The notes: a model not told the origin generated them from the sequence alone. A stretch of 64,000 nucleotides of DNA from Tetrahymena thermophila SB210 (GCF_000189635.1 NW_002476319.1:248001-312000); one strand, 5' to 3'. Positions 51,101 through 64,000 are shown, numbered from the stretch's first letter. Made by a program: numbers and translations.

Positions 51101-53387
51101 TGGATGCTTACTGGTGATAAATTAGAGACAGCTGAAAATATTGCAAAAAGCTGTAAGCTTATTCTAGAAGATTTTGAATTACTTGTTATGAGTGATAAAA
51201 ATCCTAAAGTTATCCGTAAAGAAATGACAGAAATCCTATGGAAAAGATTTAAAAAACTGAAAGAAGATAAAGTTCGTAAATGCTTTTTAGTAGAAGGTGA
51301 TTGTCTAAAGGTCATATTTGAAAAAGGTAATGAAGATATCAAAAAAAAATTTGTTTAAATTACCAAAGATTGCGAAAGTGTTGTATGCTGCAGAGTATCT
51401 CCAGTCTAAAAAGCATAAGTAGTTAGATCTATAAGAGAAGGACTTAACAAAATCACTTTAGCAATTGGTGATGGAGCCAATGATGTTAACATGATTCAGG
51501 CAGCCCACATTGGTAAAATTATTAAAATATTTCATTTCTTACATCACCATAATATTATGTTCATTTAAAAAAAGGATGTGGTATATATGGTAATGAAGGT
51601 ATGCGTGCAGTATAAAGCAGTGATTTCGCTTTTGGATAATTTAAATGCTTATGGAGACTTCTTTTTGTACATGGAAGATGGTCATACATTAGAATCTCTG
51701 AAATGATTGTCTATTTCTTCTATAAAAACATGTAAAATCAATTAATAATATTAAAAATTTTGAACTTAATTATCAATGTTTTATTTTTTTAATTTATTTA
51801 ATGGATTAATTTTATTAACTTTAAGAAAATATACCATAAGCTAATATTTTTTTAATCATCAATACCATTGTGTAATATGGATTATTAATACAATCAAAAA
51901 GATAAAAATATTTTTATTATTATTTTGATTAATGCAAAAAAATGAATATTATTTATTGTTAGTGATTATTAATGAATTTATGAAATTGTTAATAATCAAA
52001 AATAGGATTTTTACTATTCCTTAGCTTTATTTTGCTTTCTTTAGTGGCTTTTCTGCACAAAGTATCTTTGATGATTACTATATATCTATGTATAATCTTA
52101 TTTTTACTGCTCTACCCTTAATCATTAGAGCTATTTTTGATTAAGACGTAAACTACATGTACATATAGTACGATAGAAAACTTGTATAAACAGGAGATGA
52201 AAATGAAAAGAGAAGATTATAAAAGCTTATAAATAAACGTAAAGACTATATTAGAGATAGATTACCCAATCTCTATTATTTAGGTCAAAAGCAATAACTT
52301 TTTTCAACAAGAATATTCCTTGAGTGGTTAATTTAAGGTATTGTACATGGTATATTCATATTCTTTGGTAGCTATTTCACAGTAGGTAATATAACATTAG
52401 CTTCTGATGGCTATACCTCAGATATGTGGTCATTCTCATTAATTATATTCACATCTGTTGTATTTGTAAGTTTTATAACAAAATCAAATAATTAGCTGTA
52501 ATTTTTAATATTAACATTTAACAATTTAAAAGATTGCTGATCTTAAGTTAGCTATTTACACAAGGTACTGGACTTTAATAAATTATTTAGCCTTCTACAT
52601 CACAAGTATAGGTCTCTACATAGCTGCCTTCTTTATCACTGGTGTTTTGTATAACAGTTATGTTTATGAAACACCAAACTATTTGGTATAAACACCTCAT
52701 TTCTATCTAGTTATTTTCTTCATAGTAGCAGGAATATTTGCATTTGATATGTTTGTCTATGCTTCTAAAGAATTATTCCATAATAAGACAAAAGAAAAAG
52801 CCCTTAGAAGGCTAATGAAGGAGCAGCCTAAGAAGAGTAATGAAAATAAATGGATTTTCTAAGGCTCAGCAATCGAATTAGAGAGTAACTTGAACAGCTT
52901 TAAAGACAAATTTGATGAGGAAAGCTAAATCATGCTCAGTGCAATAAATTTAAATAAAAAAGATGAAAAATAATACATCGAACCCTAAACTATCTTCATG
53001 AATGGTTAAGGAAACAAAGGTACTGAAGTTTAATTTTTGTCCAGCTCAAACTAAGATTGTAAAAAAAATAATAATACTCTGCCTAAGAGCACAATCAAAG
53101 AAAATGTCAGTGGTCATCATCTTTAAGTTTAAACTTCCCCTACTCCATTATATAATAATATTTAAAATACACCAAACTCAAATAGGAATGGTGATGAATT
53201 AATTTAATTTACATTCACTGACAGCAATGATGATGATTACGATATTTATTATAAATAATAATTCAATTTTAATACGGATTTATAACCCTAAACTATATAA
53301 AAAGTTGACGAGAGGAAAGATAACAATATAGGATTGCCACCTTCTAAATAATTCCATTCTAAGCAAGAAATTGAATTAGATGACTGA
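48115..53387 (+). CDS. P4-type ATPase (phospholipid flippase)
   Basis: P4-ATPases use ATP to move phospholipids to the cytosolic leaflet. Eight exons (48115-49309, 49791-50132, 50224-50781, 50868-50978, 51090-51512, 51575-51731, 52006-52465, 52533-53387) encode 1366 residues. Visible marks: the N-terminal [14 protein letters not shown], the P4 membrane motif [13 protein letters not shown], phosphorylation site [13 protein letters not shown] (Asp about 429), [58 protein letters not shown] (about 860) and [20 protein letters not shown]. About ten hydrophobic segments follow the family plan. The actuator motif, normally DGET, is DGEK here (about 183-186): the catalytic Glu is kept, the Thr is Lys. 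A 180-residue Q/N/D-rich cytosolic tail follows the last membrane segment. Flippases usually need a CDC50 partner, not seen here. Confidence 0.94.
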
Positions 53388-54980
53388 AAGTCTTGCTGAG
53401 AGAATAGTTGGAAAGATAGGTAGATTAATTGAACGATTCTTACATACATTAGTAGATACATACATAGAGAGAGAGAAAGAAAGAATGATAGATTGATATT
53501 ACAAGATGACAATTATCTCTCGATTATGCAATGCTTATAGAGTATCATTATTATAATATTAGTTAACTTATAAATTAAATTTTTTTGGATAAAATTAGCT
53601 TCCAATTAACTACCTTCATTCCTAACAGCATTACTTATTAAATAAAACACATATATACTTACTAACTCTCCAAAAAAAAATATCTTAAATCTCTTTCATC
53701 ACATTATGATGAATTTTATAAATAAAAAAAGATTGTTTAAATTTTGTTCCTTTAGCTGTTTATTTATTTAACGAATCGCTAAAAATTTTAATAAAAACAA
53801 ATAACAAAAAACAATCTATCCAATATATATTATTATTATTATTTCTTTGTTTCTATTTTCCTTTCGTATTCCTAATAATTCAATACATTTTTTACATGGA
53901 GACTCGCTAGATAATGGCCTAAATTACATTGGCCATTAATTAAAAATTTCAAAAATTATTTAAATTCATTTATATTTTTGATTTGTATAAATAAATAACA
54001 TTTTTACTAAATTTATTTTTATTGATTTTTAAATAAAGAATTAGCTATTTTCCCTTAATATTATTGATTTGAATATCTATTTTATATTTTTTTTAAAATT
54101 TACTATTAATAACTATTCATAATTTATATTCAAATAATATTTTTTTTTTTAAATAATTTTTATTTATAATTTTTAATATGTAAATAAATTTATCAACTTA
54201 AATAGATAATAAATTAACTTTTTTCCTTTAGTAATTCTAATTTTGATAATTCATTTATACCTTAAGCCATCTATTTTCATAATATAAAAAATATTTAATT
54301 CAAATTTTTTTAGTGGTTTTTTTGTAGAATATCCTTTTAAATTTAAAATTAATAATTTGTAAACAACAATTTTAAAAATAATTTTTTTAATTCAGAAAAT
54401 TGATATTCTCTTTTTATCAATTTTTAAAAGTGAAAATCTACATTTAAATTATAAAAGATTATTATCTCTTATTTTGTTTAAATTTATTAAGAAGTAATTA
54501 AAATATTTTAGAACTTAAAAAATGAGTATTCAGAATATAAGTAACTAACGAATATAGAATTTTACAAACTCATAAAATGAAGTAAAAGATAATTAAATTT
54601 ATCTATAATTTTATTTAAAGTATTTATATTTGTTAATTTATTTAAACAATTTTTGAATGAAATGTTTACATGTATTTACAAATAAAAATTAAACATTACC
54701 AAAACTTTCAACGAATATATTCCAATTAATTCATATGCTTTCATATATTAAATCAATAAGAAATTAATATTTCTGATTATTTTTTGAAGTGTAAATTTCA
54801 AACTGAAATAAAAAGTTAAGAATAAATCTAACAAGTATAATAGGAGTAATACAACTAACTATTTATATTATATAGCCTCAAATAACTATCAATTTTCCAC
54901 TATAACGAATAAAATTATTATTCCTATTTGCTTCAGAGAATATTTTAAGTAATCAATACTTAGTAAATCTATAGATACAA
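53388..54980. other. Intergenic spacer, AT-rich
   Basis: About 1.6 kb between two plus-strand genes. Has a microsatellite patch near 53440-53488 and otherwise plain AT-rich DNA; the promoter and leader of the carboxypeptidase gene must lie in the right part. No gene supported. Confidence 0.5.
53441..53488. repeat. Microsatellite patch (CATA)n, (GA)n, (GAAA)n
   Basis: TACATACAT, ATACATACATA, AGAGAGAGAG and AAAGAAAGAA follow each other in the 3' spacer of the flippase gene. Confidence 0.8.
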
Positions 54981-57900
54981 ATGGAACAACAGGAAAAGGA
55001 ATAAGCGTAAATAAATAGCAAGTTGCCTCCTAGGAAACCTTCTAAATAAACACAAGCTAAATCTATCAAAAAAGTAGACTTTGAGAATAATAAAACAGAG
55101 AATACATAAACCATGAGTATAGGATCAGGTTGCGACTCAAATCAATCGGACTCTGAGGAATCAGATACTGAACATGTATCAAAGCCAAGCGTTGATTCAG
55201 AAGGAGACGCTAATTATGAAAGTGAATTTGATTCTGATGAAGGGTTTTAAGAAGAACTCTCTTCAGATGAAGAAGAAACATTTATGGAAAAGTTTATGGC
55301 TTAAACATAAAATTAAATATTTTTCTCTATTCCAAGTAAATATACTTACTTTTACATAATTCATTTTAGTTTTTCAGCCACATTTACACATAAAAATAAA
55401 ACTTATTATAAAGATATTGAAGAAAGAGGTAGAAAGAAAAATAAAATTGATCCTGAGCTCCCTCCTATAGAAAAAAGCTACTCATTATTACCAGATATGG
55501 CTACAGGGTATGCACAAAAATAATTTTAATTTCTTTTAAATAAAATGATATTTTAAATTTTAATTTAAAAATATTGATACTAAAATTAGCATCGTTTATA
55601 TATTTATTTATTTATTGATTAAAAAAGATGGAGACCTAAAATATTGACTGAATAAATCCCTTGCCCTATACCATTGTATTTTGCAGATAAAAATTTAAAT
55701 ATGATAACAAATAAGCTTTAAAGAATGACAAAATATCCTATCGTTTATTTAGGATATAGACCAAGAACAACATTTGACGTGCATCGCTAGTTCTGTGGAA
55801 AAGATACTTATTCCTTTAAATTCTCTAGCATATTATTTAATGAAGATGTGCTAAAGTAGTTTAGAGTTAAAATACAGGATGATACTGATACTATGCAGCA
55901 AGTTGACAATCTTCGCATTTTTACAGGAATGCATCCTGATTTTAAGAAGAGTTCTTTGAATTTTGATTCCTTTTTCGAAGCAGGCAATCTTGATATGGTA
56001 GTTAAACTTTCTGATATTGAATATGATTTGTATATGAGACCCGACACTAATACTAAAGGGCATTAATCATGGTTTTACTTTAAAATTTCTAATACAAAGG
56101 CAAACTAAACAGTGAGATTTAATATCTGTAACTTTTAGAAGAAGAGAAGCCTCTATCAAAGGGTTAATTTTTATTTTATATATTTATAAATTAGGAAGTT
56201 TGAATTAAATTAAAAGGAATCCTGATTAGAATTCATTTTATTTTTTTAAATTAGGGATTAAAACCTTATGTTCTCTCATAAAAGGATAAAGATTAGTTTG
56301 GATAAATTTGGAAATAAGGAGGATCTAATGTTTATTATTCAAAAAGAAAAAACATTAAATACGACATGCTTGTCAACTCTTCGTAAATTAAAGACTGATT
56401 TGATTGATGTTTGTATTAAAATAATTAAAAATAATTAGCAAGCAATATTATCAGATGACTTTTGATTACACTTTTGAATATGATAATGATGAAGTTTATT
56501 TTGCAGCTCTACCTCCTTATACATACTCTGACATGAGAAAATTTATGACATCTGATATTATAACATCTAATAAGCAATATTTAAGGGAAGTTAAACTTTG
56601 TAGATCACTTGGAGGATTGCTAATACCTCAAATTAATATTACAGATTATCAATCCGATGAAATTGCAGTTGAACAAAGAAAGACGTTTATTATTTCTTCA
56701 AGGATTCACCCTGGAGAATCAATAAGTAGCTTCATAGCACAAGTAAGTCCTCTTTAAAAATATATAACTAAATTATATATATAATTTTGAAAATTAGGGA
56801 GCTATCCAATACTTGTTGAGTGATGATGAATAAATAAAAGAATTAAGAAAAAAAGTAATTTTTAGAATTATCCCTATATTAAATGTTGATGGAACAGTCA
56901 TAGGAAACTATAGGACTAGCTTTTCAGGTTTATCATTTTTACTTTTTTATTTTATTGCTAAAATCCATTTCTTGAATAAATTTTAAAATTAAAAAATTAA
57001 AACTAGAAATAAAGATATGCCAAAAAAATTATTTGGTCTCCTAATCAATTATTTATTCGTAGGAATCCTCAAATATTTTCCCCTAATAACTCATGGATTT
57101 ATTTTTTTAAATAATTTATTTTTTAGGAACTTTATGAGAAATTTTAAAAAGAAATATTAAATTAATTTCATTTTAGAAATAAATTATTTTTGATATTTAC
57201 TAATTTTTTTAAATTAATTTGAATTACAGGATTGGATCTTAACAGATAATTTTCTTAGAGTGATCGTTAACTTTTACCAGAAGTTTATCATCTTAAGAGG
57301 ATAGTCAGAAAAGACCATAATATGAACAATTTAATTGCATTTTTCGATCTACATGGACACTCAGTTAGGAAAAATTGCTTTATATATGGACCTTACTTTG
57401 CTAAGAATGAGCTGAACTACTACAAATCTAAGTTTATTCCTTATCTTTTTTCTCTAAGATCCAATACTTTCAGATACAAGGTAAGCAAACAGAATTAATA
57501 TTATTATTAATTATCTTAATTATATCTAATTTAAATTAGTCCTGCAAATTCACAAACTAAAATTACAAGAAGGAAACTGCACGCTTGGTATTTCATAAGC
57601 AGTTTGGAGTTTTTAATAGCTTCACATTAGAGGCTTCTTTTGGTTTAAAAGACACCAGCAACCTATGCGACTAAACTTTTGAAATAAAAGATTATATGCA
57701 AATTGGTAGAGATCTTATACACTCTCTATCTGATTACATACAAAAAATGGAAATATTCAATAAAGTAAAAGAAAATTCAGAATAAATTAAATTAAAATGT
57801 AAAAAATAATATTTTAAATTATATCTTTAAATAAAAACATATTTTAATAAATTTGATAGAGGATATGGAGAAAGCTATGAGGAGCCCAGCATAAAAAGAT

Positions 57901-60067
57901 CTAGGGAATTTAAAAAAATAAAATTCTATATAAAGTAAAAATATTTAATGTCCTCTCAATCCTTCAAATACTAATAGCTAATCTCTCAACAGTTTTTAAG
58001 CTATCAAATCTAGAAAAGCTTCTTTACTTGCTCCTATTATAGATAAACAGCCTGATGATCAATCATTTACAAATATTAAAGAGATAATATAGGTAAGTTA
58101 ATTCAGAGAAACAAGAGGAAAAGTCATAAAATTTTTTTTTTAAGGGTATCAAAAGCAAGCATGGAGGCAAGAAGTATGAAAACGAATCAGATAGATATTC
58201 AGATGCAAAAATAGATAGTGAAGATTCAGATGATGATTTTAATGTAAATAAATAAATTGTATTTAAATTAGGAATACAAAATCTTTTAAATTAAAAGGAG
58301 GATGCAAGGTAGGGTATAAATGATGGTATAATAAATTGTGTCTAAAATTTTAAGAAACAATTTGTAAAGCCTGCTGAGAGTGTGTAAAGTGCACCAAAAG
58401 AGTTAGTAATAGTACTGAACCAACCTATCGAAGAAGATGACAAAAAGAAGAAAAAGAAAAAAAAGAGCTAAAATCTAAGAAAGGAAGAAATAAAATTAAG
58501 CAAGCAGTACAAAACAAAGTTTTAAGAAGATGATTTAATGTAGTAAATATTTGAAGATGTAATATAAAATCAGAAAGAAAATTCGAATGCTAAAAAGAAT
58601 CCTTTTAAAAGTATAAATAAATTTATAAAGGAGAATTACAAAGAAGAAGATTAATCTTAACAAGTCATCTTAATGCCTAGGATCGATGCCTTTGGTTCTG
58701 GTTCAAAGCTTCTACCTAGTGTCTAAAAGGGGGATTATTTGAATAATAGCAGTTTTAATCCATATAAAGACACAACTAATAGAATGGAGGTTTCCAGTGC
58801 TTTATCAGGTTCAATTCAATTACAAAAATCACAAGACAAAGTCAGTGATATTTTTAGTAAGTTTTATAATGATACAGAAAATAAAAACATGAACAAGTTA
58901 GATAAATAATCTACTTTAATACCTCCAAAAGAAAGATCTTTAACTCCTCTTAATTTAGGTAAGGGAAATAATAGTTAGATTATTGCAAATAATAGCAGCA
59001 TGCTTCACACCAAAAATTTTTAGAACAGAGTATAGCTTAAAATGAATATCATATGCGAAAAAAATGATACAATAAAGTCAATAAATGAAAAAATGAAACA
59101 ACAGAGTGAATAAGCTAAAAATATTGATTTAGATAAATCAATTAACTTTTTAAAGCAATCACAGTAGAATACAAGTTCAATTTAGAATAGTGTTGTTTTT
59201 GATAAAGAGGCATCCCTCTTTGATGTGAAGAGTTCAAGCGATATCCCAAGCGAATATACAAAAGGCTTCTCCGGTAACATTCACAACTCAAACAAGAATC
59301 CTTATTATGTTAATAATCCTGTAGTTAAACTCAAATAAGACTCCACAACTCCTTCAAATAAAACGGTGATTGTGCTTAATTCTTAAAATAGCATTGCAAA
59401 TGAGAGTAAGGATGTTTAAAACATACCATAGAGTGCTGCTACTAACATGCACCCAAAAAGGCACTCTGCTATTGAAAGTATGAGCGAAGATAAAAATATA
59501 GATGAAAACTATGTAAAAGCATATGGAAATGTGTTATAGAACTGTTCTAATTAGATTAAAAACGCCTCTAGTGCTTAAACTATGTCTTCTTGTGTGGTAT
59601 AAATGCCTAAGCTCAATGATTAATAAAGAAAAAATTCTAGATCTAAAGACTAAACAAGTAAAAGGCGTAGCAGCTAGCGTAAAGAATATGGTATACCTCA
59701 AAATTTAATGAATTAGGTTGATAATAATAAGGACTTGTATAACTAGCAACTTCCTCCTAGAGACTTTAAAACAGATAAGAAAATGATAGCTAGTGCAAAG
59801 ACACCAATTTTGAATTCCCTTAAATCAAGTAATACAAAGAAAAGAGAGTCTTCTTTAGACCTTTAAGTAAGACCATTTTCTATATAAGTTAGTAACAATC
59901 CTATGTAAAAGTTGGATGATTTCAACAACGAAAATGAGATATCTTTGGATAATAAGGTCTTTAAGTAATATCAGGCTTTCTAGGTGAGACAAAACAATAA
60001 TTAAAGACCAATAACATAGTTTAAAGTGAAAAATAATAATAATACACACAAATCATTTATCATGTGA
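54981..60067 (+). CDS. Cytosolic carboxypeptidase (CCP/AGBL family, M14B)
   Basis: CCPs are zinc carboxypeptidases that shorten glutamate side chains or C-termini of tubulin and other proteins. Ten exons (54981-55335, 55378-55507, 55628-56162, 56255-56382, 56439-56742, 56798-56927, 57230-57480, 57540-57798, 57860-58092, 58145-60067) give 1415 residues. After an acidic, Ser-rich N-terminus comes the CCP N-domain (FESxGNL-like FFEAGNLDMVVKL; TNTKGHQSWFYFKI; KRSLYQRGLKPYV). The peptidase domain has zinc ligands in SRIHPGES (His about 473), substrate motif GLDLNRQ, third zinc ligand in FDLHGHS (about 565) and catalytic Glu in FTLEASFG (about 642), so it should be active. The last 720 residues are low-complexity, with a KKKKKKKS run and many S/N/Q, unlike the short tails of animal CCPs. 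In a ciliate, axonemal and cortical tubulin is the likely substrate. Confidence 0.93.
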
Positions 60068-61774
60068 ACATAAATACAAATAATATATAAATCAAATTTT
60101 TCTTCAAAAATTAATATTGAAAATAAATAATTTAATTAATTAATTAACACCTATATATCTAACTATATTTTTATTATTGTAAAAAAAGACAAAACTATTA
60201 ATTAATATTAGATTACACAATGATCTTTGAAAATCTATAAAAATAGATATTAATTATTTTTTTTAGTTTAAAATAAACAATTAAGCAAAATAAAATATAT
60301 TGCTACTGTGAAAATTTTTGGAAAATTATATTATTCAAATTAAATAATTTAAAATACTTACCAATCTAAAATATTTAATATAAATAAAAAATTTTAAAAA
60401 AGAAGAAATTAATTTTAAAAAAATAACTTTGAAACTTTGAGTAAATTATTTTTTCCTTTATTTTAATTGAAATAATTTTTGATCAATCTATTTTTTGCTA
60501 TTTAATAATTAGAAAAATAAATTACTAACAAATTCAATGTATTAATTTGATAAGATAAAGTATGTATGCAAATACCTTTCTTTTTTATATATTAAAGTAA
60601 GGTTTGGTTGAAGATATATCGAAATTTTTGATTATTATTTTTATTTTTTTAAATAGATAAATTTGGAAAAAAAGAGTGATATTTTAGGAGATACTTTTTT
60701 TGACTTATTTAATAATTTTTTTTTGCTTACAATAACTTTTTGTTCAAATTTTCTATTTCATACCACAAAAAATCAGTAAAATTTAATTTTTTCATTTTTA
60801 TTTTTAACTGATACCAAAATATTAGTATTGTACTACATTTACTAAAAGCTATAAAAAAACAATATAATGTATTTCTTTTCAAACAGAATTTAAAATAAAC
60901 AAGTTAGAGTCTTTTACTTAAAATGTATGAATTTTTTATTAATTGATTTGGTTTGATATTTAATAATTAGAAAATAAATTACTTGCCAATTCCAAATATG
61001 AACTGGTAAGATAAAATATGTAATCAATTATTGTGTAAATTAAATATTTCATAATGATCTAATAATAACTGTAAATAATGAAAAAAGTATTTTTTTAAGT
61101 CTTTTAAATAAACAAGACAGCATTATTTATTTATTAAAGCCATTTAAAATTATTTTTAAAGTAATGAAGTCTTTGAATAAATGGTGCTTTGTCTGTTTTT
61201 GATACTTAAAGAATAATATATTGCCAATTAAAAATATTTAAATAACAAAAAAAAATGATGTATATATCTAATATTTTAATAGAGTGTGTCTATAAAAAGC
61301 TACAATAATTAATTTTCTTAAAAATATGAAGTATCAATAATTTAATTAAGATATCTTTTGAAGAGATTAAATTAAATACTTAATTTTTTTCTACTAAATG
61401 AAAGCTACTAGTTTGAATAATTTTGGTTTAGATTACTACTTTTTTTTTATAAATGATATTTGTATTCTATTTTAAATTTTTAAAAAATATGGTCCCTAAG
61501 TTAAAGAATTATTTTTTTACTATATAAATTAGTACTAACAAAGAGTCCATTAAATTTATTTAATGGATATAAATTAATAAAAGAATCTTTAAATAAATAC
61601 ATTAAAATTAAGCAATGAATTAATTTGCTATTTTATTTAAGTCATTTTGTTTAAGAAATCATTAAAAATATATAAATTATTTTCAGTAATATTGTTAGAA
61701 TTTTGAATTATTAGTAAAGTCAATAGAAAATTTTTATATTCATAATTATATACTAGATAGAGCGCAACATCAAG
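60068..61774. other. Intergenic spacer with a degenerate repeat family
   Basis: About 1.7 kb, very AT-rich. Similar blocks recur (separate entry). No open frame with coding composition was found on either strand. Confidence 0.5.
60455..61260. repeat. Degenerate dispersed repeat, about three copies
   Basis: The word order TTTAATAATTAGAAAA, TAAATTACT, CCAATT/AAATTC, then AAGATAAA and TATGTA occurs at about 60500-60575 and again at about 60957-61022. A weaker version (AATAATATATTGCCAATTAA, then TGATGTATATATC) lies at about 61212-61268. Units are non-coding and strongly diverged, suggesting old local duplication. Confidence 0.5.
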
Positions 61775-64000
61775 ATGAACAAAAAAATAAAGTATATGAC
61801 TATTGATGAATTTATGAATACTATGAAACGTAGAGGCACAGCAGATCTTACTAATATATAGCATGATCTTTTATCACCTCTATGCTTCAAGTAGAAAATG
61901 ATAAAATTAGAAGAGTATTATGATAAGTAGAGATAAATTTAACAGAAGGTTTAGCAATAAAAGAAAAGCAATTAAATAAACTACTAGCATTATTACATGC
62001 ATTAAGGGGCAAGACACTCAAGATCAAAAATTAATGTTGGTAGCTCTAATAATATTTCTATTATAAGTGAAAAATAAATTTAAGTTTCGAATGATGCTAA
62101 ATAAGCATAAAATTAGTAAACTTAGCAATATAGATTCCCTAGATCTAATTTTAACTCAGAAAATAATTTAAACTCCTAACAAGATTTAATGGATTAGAAT
62201 TAAATTTAGCATGAAATAGTTAATTAAATTCATCACTTATATGGCAAGTAGAGGTTGTTTAGCCCACCATAATAGAAGAGAGATTTGGATAACTTACAAG
62301 ACTATTTTAAGAAAAGTAGAAATTACTAAAATATGAATTAAGTTATCAGGTAAAATAGTTGCGAGTGCAATAATTGTGGAGGTCGTTGTCATAAAATATA
62401 ATCAATGAAAGGCATAATTCCCTAATTCATACCTAGACAGGTTATTAGAAATTCTCTTAAAATAAAATGGAAAAAGGCATCAAAAACTTTGAGGAAGCTT
62501 TGCTTTTTTTTTAAATTAGCAGCAGGAGGTCATACAAGACCTAAATAAGTTAGAGTTATTAGGTAAAAAGCGAATACAGTAGTTAATAATTCAACAGTAT
62601 AGTAGGCTATCAGTATAATGTCTGTTTAGGTTAATTATAATTCTTAGTCAAATGAATAAGTTAGACAAATACTATAAAACGATCCTAACTTTCCACCCTT
62701 CTTAAACTTGAAAGGCAGCCATGATTAAAGCATTCAGCTCAATAATATTGGCTTAGAAAATAAACAACCTAGCTAGCTTTATGAATAGGAGAACTCTCCT
62801 ATAAAATCTCCTAAAATGAATAATCAAGAAATTTTGAGCATTTCTTAGAAATCAATACAAAAATAAGAACAAGATAGTAAGAATTATTTTTTTGTTTTGG
62901 TTGCATTTTTATAACTTTAATCAATATTACAAATAGCCTTTAAGTAAAGAGATTCAAGCAGTGAATTATCTATCGACTAAAATGAATGTTTATCACCCTC
63001 CGAAGTTAGAAAAGCTCTTAAAAATGTAAATGATAATTTCATAAAGGAACTATCATAAAGGTAATTAATTATTGTTTTTTTTTTATGCTTTAACTAAAAT
63101 TAGTGCCTTTACTTTCAAGCAATATTTATATAACTAAATATGATTGACATTGTTTAAATATTATTATAAAAGGAGAAATATTCGAGACAAATCTAAAAAG
63201 ATGACTTAAACTTTTTAAAGAAACGAGTCCAGAAGAAAAACTTAAAACTTCTACCAGCTTCTAAGTTCTTAATTAAATAAAAACAAGTAAGGTGAAAATC
63301 AAGATCAAAAAAAAGTTAATTAAATGCTATAATAACCAACTTATCAAACAGCTTACTAAAAATTTTTTTAGAAACCTTGCAATCGATTGTTAGATGTAGT
63401 AAATTAAAAAATAGAATTAAATAGCAATAACAGTAGTGGAAATTTTAGCTTTTAAAAATAAGAAAGTGTACCATAGTTTTAAAGTTAACTTAAGTCTAGT
63501 TTCTCAAATTTAAATAGCCCATCTACTAAATATTCTGGTTTAAATTTAACAGTAAAAAATAATTAAAAAATTTTCCCAAAAAGTGACTATGGCCAAAGCA
63601 GGAAAAACTAAGACTTGGCTTAAATTGTAGACTTAATGAATTAAACGTAAGATTCAATTAAAATGGTGTAAGAAAATATGGAATAAATGAATTACTTAAA
63701 CTCTCAAGAATCATAAAATGGATATCTAAATGCATTTAATAATACGATTACTAAAAACTTTGATGATCAACTAGCCACATAAAGGTCATATTTCAAAGAC
63801 TTGAAGAAAAATAGCCATAGAAATTTTTAAAGTTAATTACTACCTTACTTGAGTAATAAGTAGAGTAGTAGATAAACATAATATCCTACTATTGTAAAAT
63901 CTGTTTCGAGATATAAACCAGATTCAAATATGCAAAAATAGATTTCATACTCTGTTCATCATCAGCAAAATTATTAAAAAGAAAATAATAGTATGAGGAT
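61775..64000 (+). CDS. Q/N-rich protein with cysteine cluster (3' end outside window)
   Basis: Three exons so far: 61775-62876, 62937-63060 and 63173 to the right edge, with matching phases (684 codons in the window). The start is MNKKIKYMTIDEFMNTMKRR. A Gln/Asn/Ser-rich region follows, then a compact cysteine cluster at about residue 200, CECNNCGGRCHKI, then a basic helix (KIKWKKASKTLRKLCFFF). The second half is basic and Q/S-rich (NESRRKTQNFYQLLSSQL). The cluster has a loose similarity to the CxCxxCxCGxHxC type motif at the start of microtubule-binding SAXO proteins, but the repeat units that define that family were not seen. Function unknown. The frame is open at the window end, so the product is incomplete here. 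Confidence 0.7.

Noticed and set aside
58239-58266. Apparent 28-bp intron GTAAATAAA...TTAG in the carboxypeptidase tail
   Set aside because: 28 is not a multiple of three, and reading straight through keeps the long coding frame to the stop; removing it destroys the frame.
1-64000. Transposons, retroelements, virus-like elements, CRISPR arrays
   Set aside because: No transposase, integrase, reverse transcriptase, capsid-type protein, long terminal repeat or spaced direct-repeat array was seen; expected for macronuclear ciliate DNA.

Overview
The window looks like macronuclear DNA of a Tetrahymena-like ciliate. It is extremely AT-rich. Every recognisable protein needs TAA and TAG read as glutamine, with TGA as the only stop. 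Genes are split by short-to-medium AT-rich introns (mostly about 45-400 bp, GT...AG), longer than the tiny introns of Paramecium. Proteins carry long Q/N-rich stretches. Standard-code open frames in this region are therefore nearly all artefacts. All coordinates below come from hand-built exon models in which exon lengths and splice phases were checked against each other.

Layout from left to right: the end of a Q/N/S-rich protein (+, 3-608); proteasome beta-3 subunit (-, 2608-3872); a coiled-coil protein (-, 5053-5981); a putatively N-acylated TPR protein (+, 7307-11008); a septin-family GTPase with a hydrophobic tail (-, 12677-14383); an unknown Q/N-rich protein (-, 14589-16283); a potassium channel with a cyclic-nucleotide-binding-like domain (+, 18433-22365); a small unknown protein (-, 23806-24232); a 1437-residue coiled-coil protein (-, 24534-29224); a USP35/38-type ubiquitin hydrolase (-, 29736-33383); Rab11 (+, 34216-35322); a doubtful ORF (+, 36389-37036); a very large Q/N-rich protein (+, 38083-43795); a small helical protein (-, 44594-45180); a P4-ATPase lipid flippase (+, 48115-53387); a cytosolic carboxypeptidase of the tubulin-deglutamylase family (+, 54981-60067); and a Q/N-rich protein with a cysteine cluster that runs off the right edge (+, 61775-64000).

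There is no operon structure, no mobile element, no tRNA/rRNA and no CRISPR. The genes are independent units separated by about 0.2-3 kb of AT-rich spacer. Several fit ciliate cell biology: membrane traffic and lipid asymmetry (Rab11, flippase), membrane excitability (K+ channel), microtubule modification (carboxypeptidase), protein turnover (proteasome subunit, USP) and a septin, a family reported on mitochondria in Tetrahymena. I did not find a convincing new multi-gene system. The points most worth checking are the septin's membrane-tail candidate, the altered DGEK motif in the flippase, the zinc-knuckle-like insert in the channel, a palindrome-rich intron, and a possible H/ACA-like hairpin.
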